64,000 nt of DNA, from assembly GCA_031550725.1 (NCBI GenBank), contig JAVBOH010000015.1:5977-69976 (forward strand), read 5' to 3'. The notes under the pieces are model-generated. The model was given only the letters and a program-made list of their open reading frames with translations, was not told the DNA's origin and ran no database searches. Source of the DNA: UBA946 sp031550725. GTDB lineage: Bacteria; Bacillota; Clostridia; Oscillospirales; Ruminococcaceae. Positions 50,896 to 60,311 of the stretch are shown here, piece after piece (the first letter of the stretch is position 1; every line of letters begins with the position of its first letter). A program made the position numbers and the translations under genes.

Positions 50896-52155
50896 TTATT
50901 CAGCATATTCCATCATGCCAAGAATAAGATCAGGATATCTCCAAGTTCCAGTTTTTCTGTCATAAACGCCAAAGTTTTCGCCCGTTCCTGAGAATGCATG
51001 GTTGTCCCAAAGACAACATATCATACCTCTTGACTTTGCAGCAGCAACATAATATGCTGAGCAGTCAACTCTGTCCTGCAAGTTGTCATTTTTCATACGT
51101 GCACCAAATTCACCAATAACAACTGGAATACCATTTGATACATACTTGTCATAAAGCAAGTCCATAAAGCCAGTAATTGCACCAGTTTGTGATGCATCGT
51201 CAAGGTCGAATTTGTTGACACTGCCTTTATCTGTGAATGCCTGAAGGCATAAATTATATGGTCTGTAAGCATGAGTGGAAAGGATAAGCTTGTTTTGAGC
51301 GCTGTCAGTTGGCATAACAAATAAATCATTGAGTGCGTTTTCTGGTGCAGCAGCATAGGAAGGCACCATAAGGTATCTGTCAGTATTTTTACCGCCTGAT
51401 GCACGAACTGTATCAACAAAAAGCTGATTTAGCTTGTTTATACATTCAGCAGCATCCTGACATGTCGGATTACTAGCCATAAAATTCCATTCGTAATTTG
51501 TGCCAGTAAGACGAGGCTCATTCATACCCTCAAAAACCAAATGTTCATCATAATCAGCAAAATGCTCTGAAAGCTGTTTCCATACACTGCTTATAAATTT
51601 TTCAGAGCTTTCAAGCCTTTCAGATGACGGATAAAAATATTCCTCATCGTGATGTATATTGAGAATTACATACATACCGTTGTTTATTGCATAATCAACG
51701 ACTTCATTAACTCTGTCAAGCCATTGCTTACTGATTGTAAAGTCGTCGTCTACAAGATGATTATGCCACGAAACAGGTAGCCTTAATGTGTTGAATCCAG
51801 CATTTTTAACATCAAGAATCATGCCCTCAGTTGTTTCATAACCAACCCATGCTGATTCAATAGCCATTTCATTTTCGGAGTATCCACCTTCAGCAGTTGC
51901 ATCAAAAGTATTGCCAAGGTTCCATCCGATTTTCATTTCCTTAACAAATTTCATAGCATCACTCTCCGGTATCGATAACTGTTCAATGTTAATTTCAGGG
52001 ATTTTTGCTTGTCCACCCTTGATTTCTTTAACTTCATATGTTGTCTGACTTTCAGTAAGCTGTCCTGACTGCTCATTATCAGTATTTTTCTGACAGCTTG
52101 TTAAAAGCATTAGTGCAGCACAGGCTGCGGATATTAGACGAATATATTTCTTCAC
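50896..52155 (-). CDS. GH5 endoglucanase-type lipoprotein
   Basis: 419 aa, cleaves beta-1,4-glucans (cellulose-like). Signal peptide MKKYIRLISAACAALMLLTSC with lipobox LLTSC anchors the enzyme outside the cell. After a short polar linker the GH5 barrel begins: KIGWNLGNTFDA, catalytic acid in VFEGMNEPRL, HAYRPYNL, nucleophile in VVIGEFGA. No carbohydrate-binding or dockerin module. I start at GTG 52155, 8 nt after AAAGGATGG, giving a standard signal peptide; upstream in-frame ATG codons overlap the ribosome-binding site. A MITE-like element lies just upstream. Confidence 0.9.
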   Translation of the reverse strand: MKKYIRLISAACAALMLLTSCQKNTDNEQSGQLTESQTTYEVKEIKGGQAKIPEINIEQLSIPESDAMKFVKEMKIGWNLGNTFDATAEGGYSENEMAIESAWVGYETTEGMILDVKNAGFNTLRLPVSWHNHLVDDDFTISKQWLDRVNEVVDYAINNGMYVILNIHHDEEYFYPSSERLESSEKFISSVWKQLSEHFADYDEHLVFEGMNEPRLTGTNYEWNFMASNPTCQDAAECINKLNQLFVDTVRASGGKNTDRYLMVPSYAAAPENALNDLFVMPTDSAQNKLILSTHAYRPYNLCLQAFTDKGSVNKFDLDDASQTGAITGFMDLLYDKYVSNGIPVVIGEFGARMKNDNLQDRVDCSAYYVAAAKSRGMICCLWDNHAFSGTGENFGVYDRKTGTWRYPDLILGMMEYAE

Positions 52156-52185
52156 GTTTTTAACCATCCTTTTTATTAACATTCA

Positions 52186-52362
52186 AATATATAGTTGTTT
52201 GATTCCAAAACACTATTGCACTTTTAAATTAGTGTACGAAGTACTCTGACGGCAAAGCAGCAAAAACAACTATTCAGGTAATTTTTCACACCTATGATGC
52301 GAAATGAGAACACCGCTCTCGTTTATAATACGGTAGCATTTTAAATTTAATGCATTATATTT
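52186..52362. repeat. MITE-like intergenic element, copy 2
   Basis: About 177 bp, alignable over its whole length with 5753-5925 (shared TATATAGTTG at the left end, CAACTAT-CAGGTA in the middle, AATGCATTATAT/AACGCACTATAT at the right end). More diverged than copy 1; several inner hairpins are decayed. Same orientation. Confidence 0.5.
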
Positions 52363-52743
52363 ATACAATTTTATCATTTTTTATATAACATTTCAAGCAC
52401 TTTTTATGAATTATGTAATGCAAATATTTGTTTGAGATATTAAGTTTGAAATAAATTTCAAACTCCTTCTAGTACAAAAACAATACAAAAAACTTTAAAT
52501 AATTTTGAAAATATGATTTAATAATACAAAAGGATCGTGCATCATGTTGTTGGTAATTGATAAAGTTTCAACACATCCGAGTGAAACATACTATATTATA
52601 CAGTTCAAAAAGTTTATAGCAATTAAATATGATAACTTAAAATTTACGATATGATTGATTTGATTGGAAAATAAAAAATACATTGTAAACTTTGATTTGC
52701 AATGCGTTTTTCATGTTAATATTGGTTTTTATTTGCAAAACCC
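52363..52743. other. AT-rich intergenic stretch upstream of the NUDIX gene
   Basis: About 380 bp of very AT-rich sequence. The only candidate feature is the small ORF at 52544-52654; no repeats or stable hairpins stand out. Confidence 0.35.
52544..52654 (+). CDS. Candidate 36-residue small protein
   Basis: ATG about 10 nt after AAAAGGATC, reading MLLVIDKVSTHPSETYYIIQ then FKKFIAIKYDNLKFTI. No family, no clear promoter. It could be chance. Confidence 0.22.
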   Translation: MLLVIDKVSTHPSETYYIIQFKKFIAIKYDNLKFTI

Positions 52744-52772
52744 TTGCAAAAACGAAACAGATGTGTTATAAT
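52744..52772 (+). promoter_or_regulatory. Promoter of the NUDIX gene
   Basis: TTGCAA (52744-52749), 17 bp, TATAAT (52767-52772). The -10 context TGTGTTATAAT is the same as at the 15.7-kb promoter. Confidence 0.65.
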
Positions 52773-52802
52773 ATATTTAATTAGAACATTTGTTGTTTTG
52801 TG

Positions 52803-52880
52803 AAGTAAAATTCGAAAGATAAATCTTTCGAATTAGTAGTATTTACTTTTGAAGCTAACATAACAAAAGTAAATATTACA
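52803..52880 (+). promoter_or_regulatory. Two hairpins in the NUDIX leader
   Basis: TTCGAAAGAT/ATCTTTCGAA (10 bp, 52811-52832) is followed by a 13-bp imperfect stem (52839-52851 with 52864-52876). The AAGTAAA before the first hairpin can also pair with the TTTACTT of the second, so two exclusive folds exist just before AGGAGG. Confidence 0.5.
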
Positions 52881-52900
52881 ATAGGAGGAATGATTATAAT

Positions 52901-53443
52901 ATGCATTTAATGGAAAAAACTATTGAATCTACTGTCATTTTTGAAGGCAGAATTATTACTGTAAAAAATGATAAAGCCGAGCTTGAGGATGGTACAATTG
53001 TCGGGCGTGAGCTTGTTTGTCATAGCGGTGGTGTTTGCGTAGTCCCTATTACTGATGATGGTGAAATTATTATGGTTAAGCAGTTTCGTTATCCTTTTGG
53101 TGAACCACTTATTGAAATTCCTGCTGGAAAACTGGAAATAGGTGAAGAACATAGACTTGCCGGTATTCGTGAGCTGAAAGAGGAAACTGGTGCAACTTGT
53201 GCTGATGAGGATTTTGTTTATCTTGGTGTTACTTATCCGTCTGTTGCTTATCTTTCTGAAAAAATTCATATGTATCTTGCAACAAACCTTAAATTCGAGG
53301 AACAAAAACTTGATGACGAGGAATTTCTTGATGTTATAAAGGTAAAAATAGAAGATGCCATTAAGATGGTCGAGAATGGCGAGATTAAAGACGGCAAAAC
53401 TATGACCGCTGTTTTACTTACTGCAAGACGTTTAGGCAAATAA
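52901..53443 (+). CDS. NUDIX hydrolase, ADP-ribose pyrophosphatase type
   Basis: 180 aa. Cleaves ADP-ribose or related nucleoside diphosphate derivatives. The Nudix box is complete (GKLEIGEE..., RELKEETGA) at about residues 75-97, preceded by VVPITDDGEIIMVKQFRYP as in NudF/YqkG. ATG with AGGAGG 12 nt upstream. Monocistronic, convergent with spoVG. Confidence 0.92.
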   Translation: MHLMEKTIESTVIFEGRIITVKNDKAELEDGTIVGRELVCHSGGVCVVPITDDGEIIMVKQFRYPFGEPLIEIPAGKLEIGEEHRLAGIRELKEETGATCADEDFVYLGVTYPSVAYLSEKIHMYLATNLKFEEQKLDDEEFLDVIKVKIEDAIKMVENGEIKDGKTMTAVLLTARRLGK

Positions 53444-53499
53444 TGCTTTTTATCTGCATATACTATAATATTATGATATATTGCCATAAAAACAAAACA

Positions 53500-53525
53500 T
53501 AGGCAGCGTATTTCTACACTGCCTA
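53500..53525 (-). terminator. Terminator of spoVG
   Basis: TAGGCAG/CTGCCTA stem between converging genes; on the minus strand it is followed by TGTTTTGTTTTT. Confidence 0.65.
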
Positions 53526-53552
53526 AGTAACGGTTATCTTTTTAGTTTCAGG

Positions 53553-53849
53553 TTATATGCCTGCTTCTTCAGCTTCAGCTTCAGCCTGCATCTGCTCAAC
53601 GTGACGAGTGTAAGCATCTAAAATCTGACTTTCAATTGTCTGTCTAGCCTCAGGTGAAATTGGATGTACGATATCTCTGAAAATTCCATTTTCATCCTTT
53701 CTGCTTGGCATTGCAACGAAAAGTCTTTCGTCACCCTGAACTACCTTGATATCATGGATAGCAATCATATTGTCCACTGTGATAGAAATTACTGAACGTA
53801 ATCTGCCGTCTGGGATAATCTTTCTGATTTTAATATCTGTGATGTTCAT
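53553..53849 (-). CDS. spoVG: Septation/regulatory RNA-binding protein SpoVG
   Basis: 98 aa. Starts MNITDIKIRKIIPDGRLRS and continues with KVVQGDERLFVAMPSRK and FRDIVHPIS, nearly the family consensus. SpoVG binds nucleic acid and influences septation, sporulation and virulence or metabolism genes. ATG 53849 with AAGGAGG about 10 nt upstream; the frame opens earlier but includes the ribosome-binding site. Confidence 0.95.
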   Translation of the reverse strand: MNITDIKIRKIIPDGRLRSVISITVDNMIAIHDIKVVQGDERLFVAMPSRKDENGIFRDIVHPISPEARQTIESQILDAYTRHVEQMQAEAEAEEAGI

Positions 53850-54037
53850 AAAAAAACGTCCTCCTTGAAAATTGACTTTTGTAAAATACACTATATTCCT
53901 AGTATTATCATAATAATGGTAAAATATACGATGGGAAATTTATTATATTAATTGCTGTGACTAGTGTATATCACTATATATATAATACCATATTATTCTT
54001 AAGTAAATCTTAAACTAAAGTATTCGAGGTGTATTTT

Positions 54038-55432
54038 TTGGATAAACAAATTTTAAACAATAAGCGACATGTGCATTTTATTGGCATTGGCGGCTCTGGA
54101 ATGTATCCACTTGCGCAAATTTTGCACAGTCAGGGTTATTTTATTACAGGTTCGGATAATAATGAAACCGAAACACTGCAAGCTGTAAGAAAAATGGGAA
54201 TTGAAGTTTTTTTAGGGCAGCGTGCTGAAAATATTAACGGTGCCGACTTAATTGTCCATACCGCAGCAATTATGGCAGATAATCCTGAACTTATCGCTGC
54301 AAAATCAAGTGGTTTACCTGTGCTTGAACGCAGCGAACTACTTGGCATTATCACAGAAATGTACAGTAATGCTGTTTGTGTCAGCGGTACTCATGGCAAG
54401 ACTACTTCATCTTCTATGATTACACAAATATTAGTTGAACAGGGTATGGATATTTCTGCTGTTATCGGTGGGAAATTACCTATTATCAATGGCAGCGGAA
54501 TTTCTGGTAAATCTGATATAATGATTTGCGAGGCTTGTGAATTTTGCGACCATTATCTTAATCTTTCACCTGATATCTGCGTGATTTTAAATGTTGATGC
54601 TGACCACCTTGATTATTTTGGTACACTTGAAAATATTATCAAATCTTTCAATAAGTTCGCATCAAACGCTACAAAAGCTGTTATTGTCAATGGTGACGAT
54701 GAAAACTCCATGAAAGCTATTATTGGTATACCTGAAAAGCTTGAAGTTATTACATTTGGACTTACTGAGAAAAACAACTGGTATGCTGAAAATATACGTC
54801 ATATTGGCGGTCTTGAAACTGTTTTCACACTCATGCACGATGGTAATTTTGTTTGCGATATAACATTAAACGTACCTGGTACTCATAATATTTTGAATGC
54901 TGTTGCATCAGCAGCTGCTGCATTTTATGTTGGTTCAACTGTTGATGGTGTTTGTAAGGGACTTGAAGATTTTCGTGGTGCTGGCAGACGCTTTGACAAA
55001 TATGGTGAGGTTAACGGAGTTACAGTAATTGATGATTATGCTCATCATCCTGCTGAAATTTCTGTTACACTTAAAGCAGCAATGGAGCTTGGATACAATC
55101 GTGTCTGGGCTGTTCATCAACCTTTTACTTTTTCTCGTACAGCAGCACTTCTTGATGATTTTGCTGCGGCATTATCTATTGCAGACAATGTTGTCCTTAC
55201 TGCAATTATGGGTTCACGTGAAAAAAACACCATTGGTATTTACACAAAGGATTTAGCTGCAAAAATTGATGGGTGTGTTTGGTTTGAGGAAGAAGAACAT
55301 GACAAGAATTTTGAACTTGTTTGCGATTATGTTTGTGAAAATGCAAATTCTAATGATTTAATTATAACACTTGGGTGCGGTGATGTTAATAAAGTTGCTC
55401 GAATGATTTTGAAAAAGCTGGAAAATAATTGA
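54038..55432 (+). CDS. murC: UDP-N-acetylmuramate-L-alanine ligase
   Basis: Adds L-alanine to UDP-MurNAc in peptidoglycan precursor synthesis. 464 aa with N-terminal HFIGIGGSGMYPLA, P-loop SGTHGKTTSS, DADHLDYFG and the C-terminal domain DDYAHHPAEI. The start is TTG 54038, 6 nt after GAGGTG; a GTG at 54029 overlaps that site. First of a three-gene group with lexA and a CPBP protease; lexA begins 19 nt later. Confidence 0.95.
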   Translation: MDKQILNNKRHVHFIGIGGSGMYPLAQILHSQGYFITGSDNNETETLQAVRKMGIEVFLGQRAENINGADLIVHTAAIMADNPELIAAKSSGLPVLERSELLGIITEMYSNAVCVSGTHGKTTSSSMITQILVEQGMDISAVIGGKLPIINGSGISGKSDIMICEACEFCDHYLNLSPDICVILNVDADHLDYFGTLENIIKSFNKFASNATKAVIVNGDDENSMKAIIGIPEKLEVITFGLTEKNNWYAENIRHIGGLETVFTLMHDGNFVCDITLNVPGTHNILNAVASAAAAFYVGSTVDGVCKGLEDFRGAGRRFDKYGEVNGVTVIDDYAHHPAEISVTLKAAMELGYNRVWAVHQPFTFSRTAALLDDFAAALSIADNVVLTAIMGSREKNTIGIYTKDLAAKIDGCVWFEEEEHDKNFELVCDYVCENANSNDLIITLGCGDVNKVARMILKKLENN

Positions 55433-55451
55433 TACTGAAAGGATGTATGAA

Positions 55452-56030
55452 ATGAACGATAAGGAAAAACGTGTATTTGAGTTTATAAAAGAAAAAACAG
55501 AGGATGGCATACCGCCATCTATCCGTGAAATTTGTGCAGCACTTGGTATCAGATCGACATCAACTGCTGCAAGATACGTAAACACACTTGTTGACGAGGG
55601 TTATCTTGAGAAGATCGATGGCTGTAACCGTTCAATAAAGATTGTCGGCAAGGGTGCAACAAAAATCCCACTTGTTGGAACTATTACTGCTGGTCAGCCT
55701 ATTACTGCAGTTGAGGATATTACTGACTATATTAACTTTCACGAGGATAAAAGCTATGGCGGGTCACTTTTTGCTCTTAGAGTACGTGGCGAAAGTATGA
55801 TTAATGCTGCAATTCTTGACGGCGACTTGGTTGTTATCGAAAAGTGCAGTGTTGTACGCAACGGTGAAATTGCCGCTTGCATGGTAAATGGCGAAGAAGC
55901 TACAGTAAAAACTTTTTATAAGGAGAATGGTCATTACAGACTTCAGCCTGAAAATGATACAATGGATCCAATCATTGTTGATGAGTGTGAAATCATTGGT
56001 AAGGTTGTTGCGGTATTGAGGTATTTATAA
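55452..56030 (+). CDS. lexA: SOS repressor LexA
   Basis: 192 aa. N-terminal winged helix (KRVFEFIKEKTEDGIPPSIR), Ala-Gly self-cleavage site in TITAGQP (about residues 78-84), S24 peptidase Ser in RGESMINAAI and Lys in EEATVKTFY. Cleaved on RecA-ssDNA signal to induce DNA repair. ATG 55452 with GAAAGGAT upstream is preferred to an ATG three codons earlier. No GAAC-N4-GTTC box was found nearby. Confidence 0.94.
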   Translation: MNDKEKRVFEFIKEKTEDGIPPSIREICAALGIRSTSTAARYVNTLVDEGYLEKIDGCNRSIKIVGKGATKIPLVGTITAGQPITAVEDITDYINFHEDKSYGGSLFALRVRGESMINAAILDGDLVVIEKCSVVRNGEIAACMVNGEEATVKTFYKENGHYRLQPENDTMDPIIVDECEIIGKVVAVLRYL

Positions 56031-57104
56031 ATGAGTAACAATTATTACAATGGCGTTCAATATTCGATTAACACTAATATTCCAGACAGCGAAGAAAAGC
56101 GAAAAATCCGTAAAATGTTCAATGGAATTGGTCTTGTTTTGTTAGCCGCTTACTTAATTACAGAAGTTTTAGGTAACTTTGGTTATTATCTGATATATGC
56201 AAGCGGGCATGAAAGTACATATAATGATGCAGGATTATGGGTTGTTGGACCAATTGAAATGCTTGTACTTGGCTGCTCCCCTGCTATTTGCTTTCTGATT
56301 ACTTTTTTCGGATACCACTTATTTACTGGACAAAAGTTTAAAAGTATGCTGACAACAAAAAATGTCACATTGTCATTAATTGTATGCACCTGTATAATTG
56401 CTTTATTTTGCCAACAAATTAGTACATTTATAAATATTGGCTTAAATATTTTACTTAGTACATTCAATCTTGAGGTATCATTCTTCGATTTTGAGATTAG
56501 TAAAGATGCTGCAACAACTTCTCTTGACTTATTTTCAAGCATTATTCTTGCACCTATTGCCGAGGAATTATTTTTCCGTGGTATTATTTTACGTAAAACA
56601 GCAAAAATAAGTCAGAATTTTGCAATTTTCTTCTCTGCATTCGTTTTTGGATTTATGCATGGCAATCCATATCAGTTTTCACTTGGCTTCTTGATTGGTA
56701 TTGTCTTTGGTTATGTTACAATTAAAACTGGCTCACTTTTACCTGCAATTATCGGTCATATGGTCGTTAACTTTAATGCCTCAATCAATACGATAACAGA
56801 AATATTCAATGATGATATTTATAACTATATTTTCTATCCGCTAATGATAATCATACTTATTGTTGGATTTATTGTCTTATGCTCAATTAATTCTCATGGT
56901 CAGATTAAATTTCCACAATATACAGATTATCACAATAAACGTACTATGCCTATTTTGATAACATCATGGAGCATAATTCTTATAATGATTTTATATACTA
57001 TTGATATTATAAAAAGTGTAAGTATTATAACAGCACCAGAAAAACAAGAGGTCGTTATTGAAGGAACTCAAGCTGCATTTAATTTTTTAACAAGTTTACT
57101 ATAA
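56031..57104 (+). CDS. CPBP-family intramembrane metalloprotease
   Basis: 357 aa with about eight transmembrane helices. The three CPBP/CAAX-protease motifs are present: EELFFRG (about residues 180-186), FGFMHGN (about 207-213) and HMVVNFN (about 242-248). Bacterial members process or protect against peptides or act in stress signalling; substrate unknown. ATG starts directly after the lexA stop codon, so the two are co-translated. Confidence 0.9.
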   Translation: MSNNYYNGVQYSINTNIPDSEEKRKIRKMFNGIGLVLLAAYLITEVLGNFGYYLIYASGHESTYNDAGLWVVGPIEMLVLGCSPAICFLITFFGYHLFTGQKFKSMLTTKNVTLSLIVCTCIIALFCQQISTFINIGLNILLSTFNLEVSFFDFEISKDAATTSLDLFSSIILAPIAEELFFRGIILRKTAKISQNFAIFFSAFVFGFMHGNPYQFSLGFLIGIVFGYVTIKTGSLLPAIIGHMVVNFNASINTITEIFNDDIYNYIFYPLMIIILIVGFIVLCSINSHGQIKFPQYTDYHNKRTMPILITSWSIILIMILYTIDIIKSVSIITAPEKQEVVIEGTQAAFNFLTSLL

Positions 57105-57123
57105 ATTCATATCATAAAAAACA

Positions 57124-57151
57124 GGCTGCTGTACTTTTTTGTACAGCAGCC
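57124..57151. terminator. Bidirectional terminator
   Basis: Perfect 11-bp stem GGCTGCTGTAC/GTACAGCAGCC with loop TTTTTT between the converging CPBP and chemoreceptor genes; T-rich tail on the plus side, and on the minus side TGTTTTTT. Confidence 0.8.
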
Positions 57152-57159
57152 GTTTAATT

Positions 57160-59964
57160 TTATTTTTTATTCCCTTTTGTATTTTTTTCTTTCTTTTCTT
57201 TTACTTTTTTCTCTTTGACAACCTTTTCCTTAACAATTTTCTCTTTAACTATTTTTTCCTTGACCTTTTTCTCTTTTGTACCTTTGTTAAAATACTTATT
57301 CCAAAAGTCAGAATTTTCTTTTTCACCAGCTTGATTTTCTGTGATTTCAACTTTAGTTTCGACCATAGCTTCATCAGCCGATGCATTTTCTGTTATGGTT
57401 TCATTCTCTTTTTCAGCATTCAGATTTTCTAATGAATATGCCAGTTCAGCATCAAGAGAAATAACATAATCGGCTTCTGAAATGATATCTTCAACTGTTA
57501 TTTCATAACCATCATCAGAAGTCATTTCATCGTCTGCTAAATCAACCTCGAGTGGTAATTCAATTTCACTAACTGAAATTTCATCAGAGCTTGTATTTTC
57601 ATCGGATGAATTATCAAATGAATAATTATCATCCTCTGAATTATAGTCATTCAAATCAATATTATTTAAGTCAACATCTTGAACATATATACTATTGTCA
57701 ATTTCTTCATCCGGCTCGAAAAAGCCACCAAAGCTTTCAAGCATTTCACTTGCATAATTAGGATTTATTTCTTCTTTAAACTTCAAGTCATCATCATCTG
57801 CCTCACTAAAAACACCAACAAACTTAAACTTATTAATCATAAGCTTGAGGTCCTCTGAACCGCTGTACATCTTTTCAGCAATAGCAGCACTTTCTTCAGC
57901 AGTAGCCATGTTATTCTCGATAATTTCGGTAATTTTCTTAACACTTCGTCTGATTTCAGTGATAGAGTCTGCCTGATTTTGTGATGCAGTTGTAATAGAC
58001 TTAACCTTTTCACTTATTTCCTCGGCACTAATCGAAACTTCATTCAACGCACGAGCAGCAGCTTTTGCAACACTTGTACCATGCTTAACGTTTTTCATGG
58101 AATCTTCAATAAGTACATTTGTCTGCTGTGCAGCATCAGCACTCATTTCAGCCAAATTCTTAACTTCGGCAGCAACAACAGCAAATCCCTTACCTGCATC
58201 GCCCGCACGAGCAGCTTCAACAGCAGCATTCAATGAAAGAATATTTGTCTGGAATGCGATATCATCAATAACATTAATGATATCAAGGATTTTTGAAGAA
58301 GAAACACTAATATCTTCCATTGATTTAAGCATATTGGACATATTAGTATTACATTCAACAATCTGAGAACCAATATTATCAACAAGTGAATCAGTCTTTT
58401 CAGATGCCTCAGTATTAGCAACGATACGGTTTTTGATATCCTTAATTTGAATGTAAAGGTCATTGATAGATTCATTCTGTTCAGCAGAGCCATCGCTCAA
58501 TAGCTGTGAGCCGTCAGCAACCTGTGATGAATAGTCATTAACTTCTAATGCAGAAACATTAATCTTAGAAAAAGTTTTACGTAAATCCTTTAAAATCGAG
58601 TTAAATGTATGCTTAACGAATACGAAGTCGCCCTTAAACTCATCACCAACTTCAAAAGCAAGGTCACCCTCAGCAATCTTTCCAAGCAAGCTTGCAATCA
58701 AGTCAAGATATTGTTTCAATGTAACAATTGTTTCACTGATTGATGAAGTCAGTACTCCAACCTCATTTTTACGGGTTGAAAGCTCAACCTCACTATGCAA
58801 ATCACCTTCAGAGAGAAGTCTGATACGATTTGTAATTGAAATAATAGGATTAACTATGTTGTTCATCATAACCAAAGTAATTATCAATGCAACAACTAGC
58901 AAAATAATAGCAAACATCAAAATTAACTTAACACTGGAAGAAAGTGCAGACATAAAGTCTGACTGCGGAGCGAGAAGAATAACAGCCCACTCGCTGTTTG
59001 CAACAGGAGCATATGCAACCTGATAAGTTGTACCATCAAAATTAATGATATCACTTCCACTTTCTCCAGCAAGTGCCAATTCATGAATACTAGCCAGCTC
59101 TTTGTAACTTTTTTTATTAGCAGCTTCTTCAAAAACATTGAGATGATTTAAAACATTTTCCTCCTGTGAGTCCGCAATAGTTCTGCCGTCAACATCAATA
59201 AGGTAAACTCGTCCGCTTTCACCAAATTCGATATTTTCAACGATATTATTTAGTATAGAGTAATCAAAGAAAAGTATAAGTACAAAGCTAGTTGTATTAA
59301 GCTTACCAGGAACAGCAACAATAAATTCAGCAGTTGTGCCATCGGCACTTACTGTCGGCGAAGTCATAGTCAGCTTTTTCTTCTCACGAACAGTCTGATA
59401 TATCTCCATATCCTTTACGGAATTAGCAAAATCTTCACCCAAATCGGAAGTATAAGTATACAGTTCACCTGTCTTAAACATTACAAAGCTCGATGCCCCA
59501 AGACCAGTATCACGAATTTGGCTCGTCAGCATGGCATTTGTACTCTTTGCAACACCAATACTTGAGCTGCTGAGGGTAGATAGAAGAACTGTTTCCGAAC
59601 GAGCCTTAATCATCTCAATTTTCGAAGTGATATCGGATGACGAGCTGGCAGAAATAGGAACAATCATTTCATCAACAGTTTCAGAAATACCATTTGATAG
59701 TGTAACATAATTTACACACGCAAGTACAATAATAGTAACGAGCAAAAGTGATGTTACAAATAAAATCAATTGCGTTTTTATACTATTGCCTTTAAAACTA
59801 AGTATGTTGCTCTCTTTTATTTTAGCAAATAATCCTTTTATATTCAAAATAATTCCATTATAGATAACTGAACCGATTTTTGAAAAAAACTTTTTTATTG
59901 CACCGAATATTTTTTTAAATATAGAGGATAGGTTTTTTAGTATAGAAGTTAGTTTGTTTTTCAT
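57160..59964 (-). CDS. Large methyl-accepting chemotaxis protein with unusual tail
   Basis: About 934 aa. An unusual basic amphipathic segment of about 60 residues (ILKNLSSIFKKIFGAIKKFF) precedes the first transmembrane helix. Then follow a dCache-type sensor of about 270 residues, a second helix, HAMP, and the signalling domain with FQTNILSLNAAVEAARAG. After it come about 170 acidic residues (DDDDLKFKEE, NDYNSEDDNY) and a final Lys-rich repeat tract (KEKIVKEKIVKEKVVKEK). I choose ATG 59964 with AAAGGA 12 nt upstream; ATG 59985 is an alternative. Confidence 0.88.
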   Translation of the reverse strand: MKNKLTSILKNLSSIFKKIFGAIKKFFSKIGSVIYNGIILNIKGLFAKIKESNILSFKGNSIKTQLILFVTSLLLVTIIVLACVNYVTLSNGISETVDEMIVPISASSSSDITSKIEMIKARSETVLLSTLSSSSIGVAKSTNAMLTSQIRDTGLGASSFVMFKTGELYTYTSDLGEDFANSVKDMEIYQTVREKKKLTMTSPTVSADGTTAEFIVAVPGKLNTTSFVLILFFDYSILNNIVENIEFGESGRVYLIDVDGRTIADSQEENVLNHLNVFEEAANKKSYKELASIHELALAGESGSDIINFDGTTYQVAYAPVANSEWAVILLAPQSDFMSALSSSVKLILMFAIILLVVALIITLVMMNNIVNPIISITNRIRLLSEGDLHSEVELSTRKNEVGVLTSSISETIVTLKQYLDLIASLLGKIAEGDLAFEVGDEFKGDFVFVKHTFNSILKDLRKTFSKINVSALEVNDYSSQVADGSQLLSDGSAEQNESINDLYIQIKDIKNRIVANTEASEKTDSLVDNIGSQIVECNTNMSNMLKSMEDISVSSSKILDIINVIDDIAFQTNILSLNAAVEAARAGDAGKGFAVVAAEVKNLAEMSADAAQQTNVLIEDSMKNVKHGTSVAKAAARALNEVSISAEEISEKVKSITTASQNQADSITEIRRSVKKITEIIENNMATAEESAAIAEKMYSGSEDLKLMINKFKFVGVFSEADDDDLKFKEEINPNYASEMLESFGGFFEPDEEIDNSIYVQDVDLNNIDLNDYNSEDDNYSFDNSSDENTSSDEISVSEIELPLEVDLADDEMTSDDGYEITVEDIISEADYVISLDAELAYSLENLNAEKENETITENASADEAMVETKVEITENQAGEKENSDFWNKYFNKGTKEKKVKEKIVKEKIVKEKVVKEKKVKEKKEKNTKGNKK

Positions 59965-60311
59965 GAATATAGTCAGTCCTTTCATACCCCCATTGATAAT
60001 ACATATAAATTTATAATGGGTTTTTTGTGCAAAAATACAATTCTGTCTAAAAAGCATAAAATTATATTTCTAATCATCATACATTATATCATACAAAGCA
60101 ATAAAATAAAACAATATTTTGTGAATTTTGCTTTATTTCACATAACAACTTGCACAATATATAGTTAAATTTGCTATCAATATTTACAATATAATCCATG
60201 GAAATATTTACAACCAATGAATGTTTTTTATACATTGACTTATTCGAAATAATTTAGTAAAATAGATTTATACTGTTTTATGAAAAGCCGATTAGAATAA
60301 AAAGGTTGGTT
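59965..60311. other. Divergent intergenic region
   Basis: 347 bp. On the minus strand, a CCCATT/AATGGG hairpin (59989-60020) lies at the leader end of the chemoreceptor and could mask its upstream GGGGG. On the plus strand is the promoter of the DUF3810-like gene. Nothing else seen. Confidence 0.4.
60235..60263 (+). promoter_or_regulatory. Promoter of the DUF3810-like gene
   Basis: TTGACT (60235-60240), 17 bp, TAAAAT (60258-60263). Confidence 0.55.
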
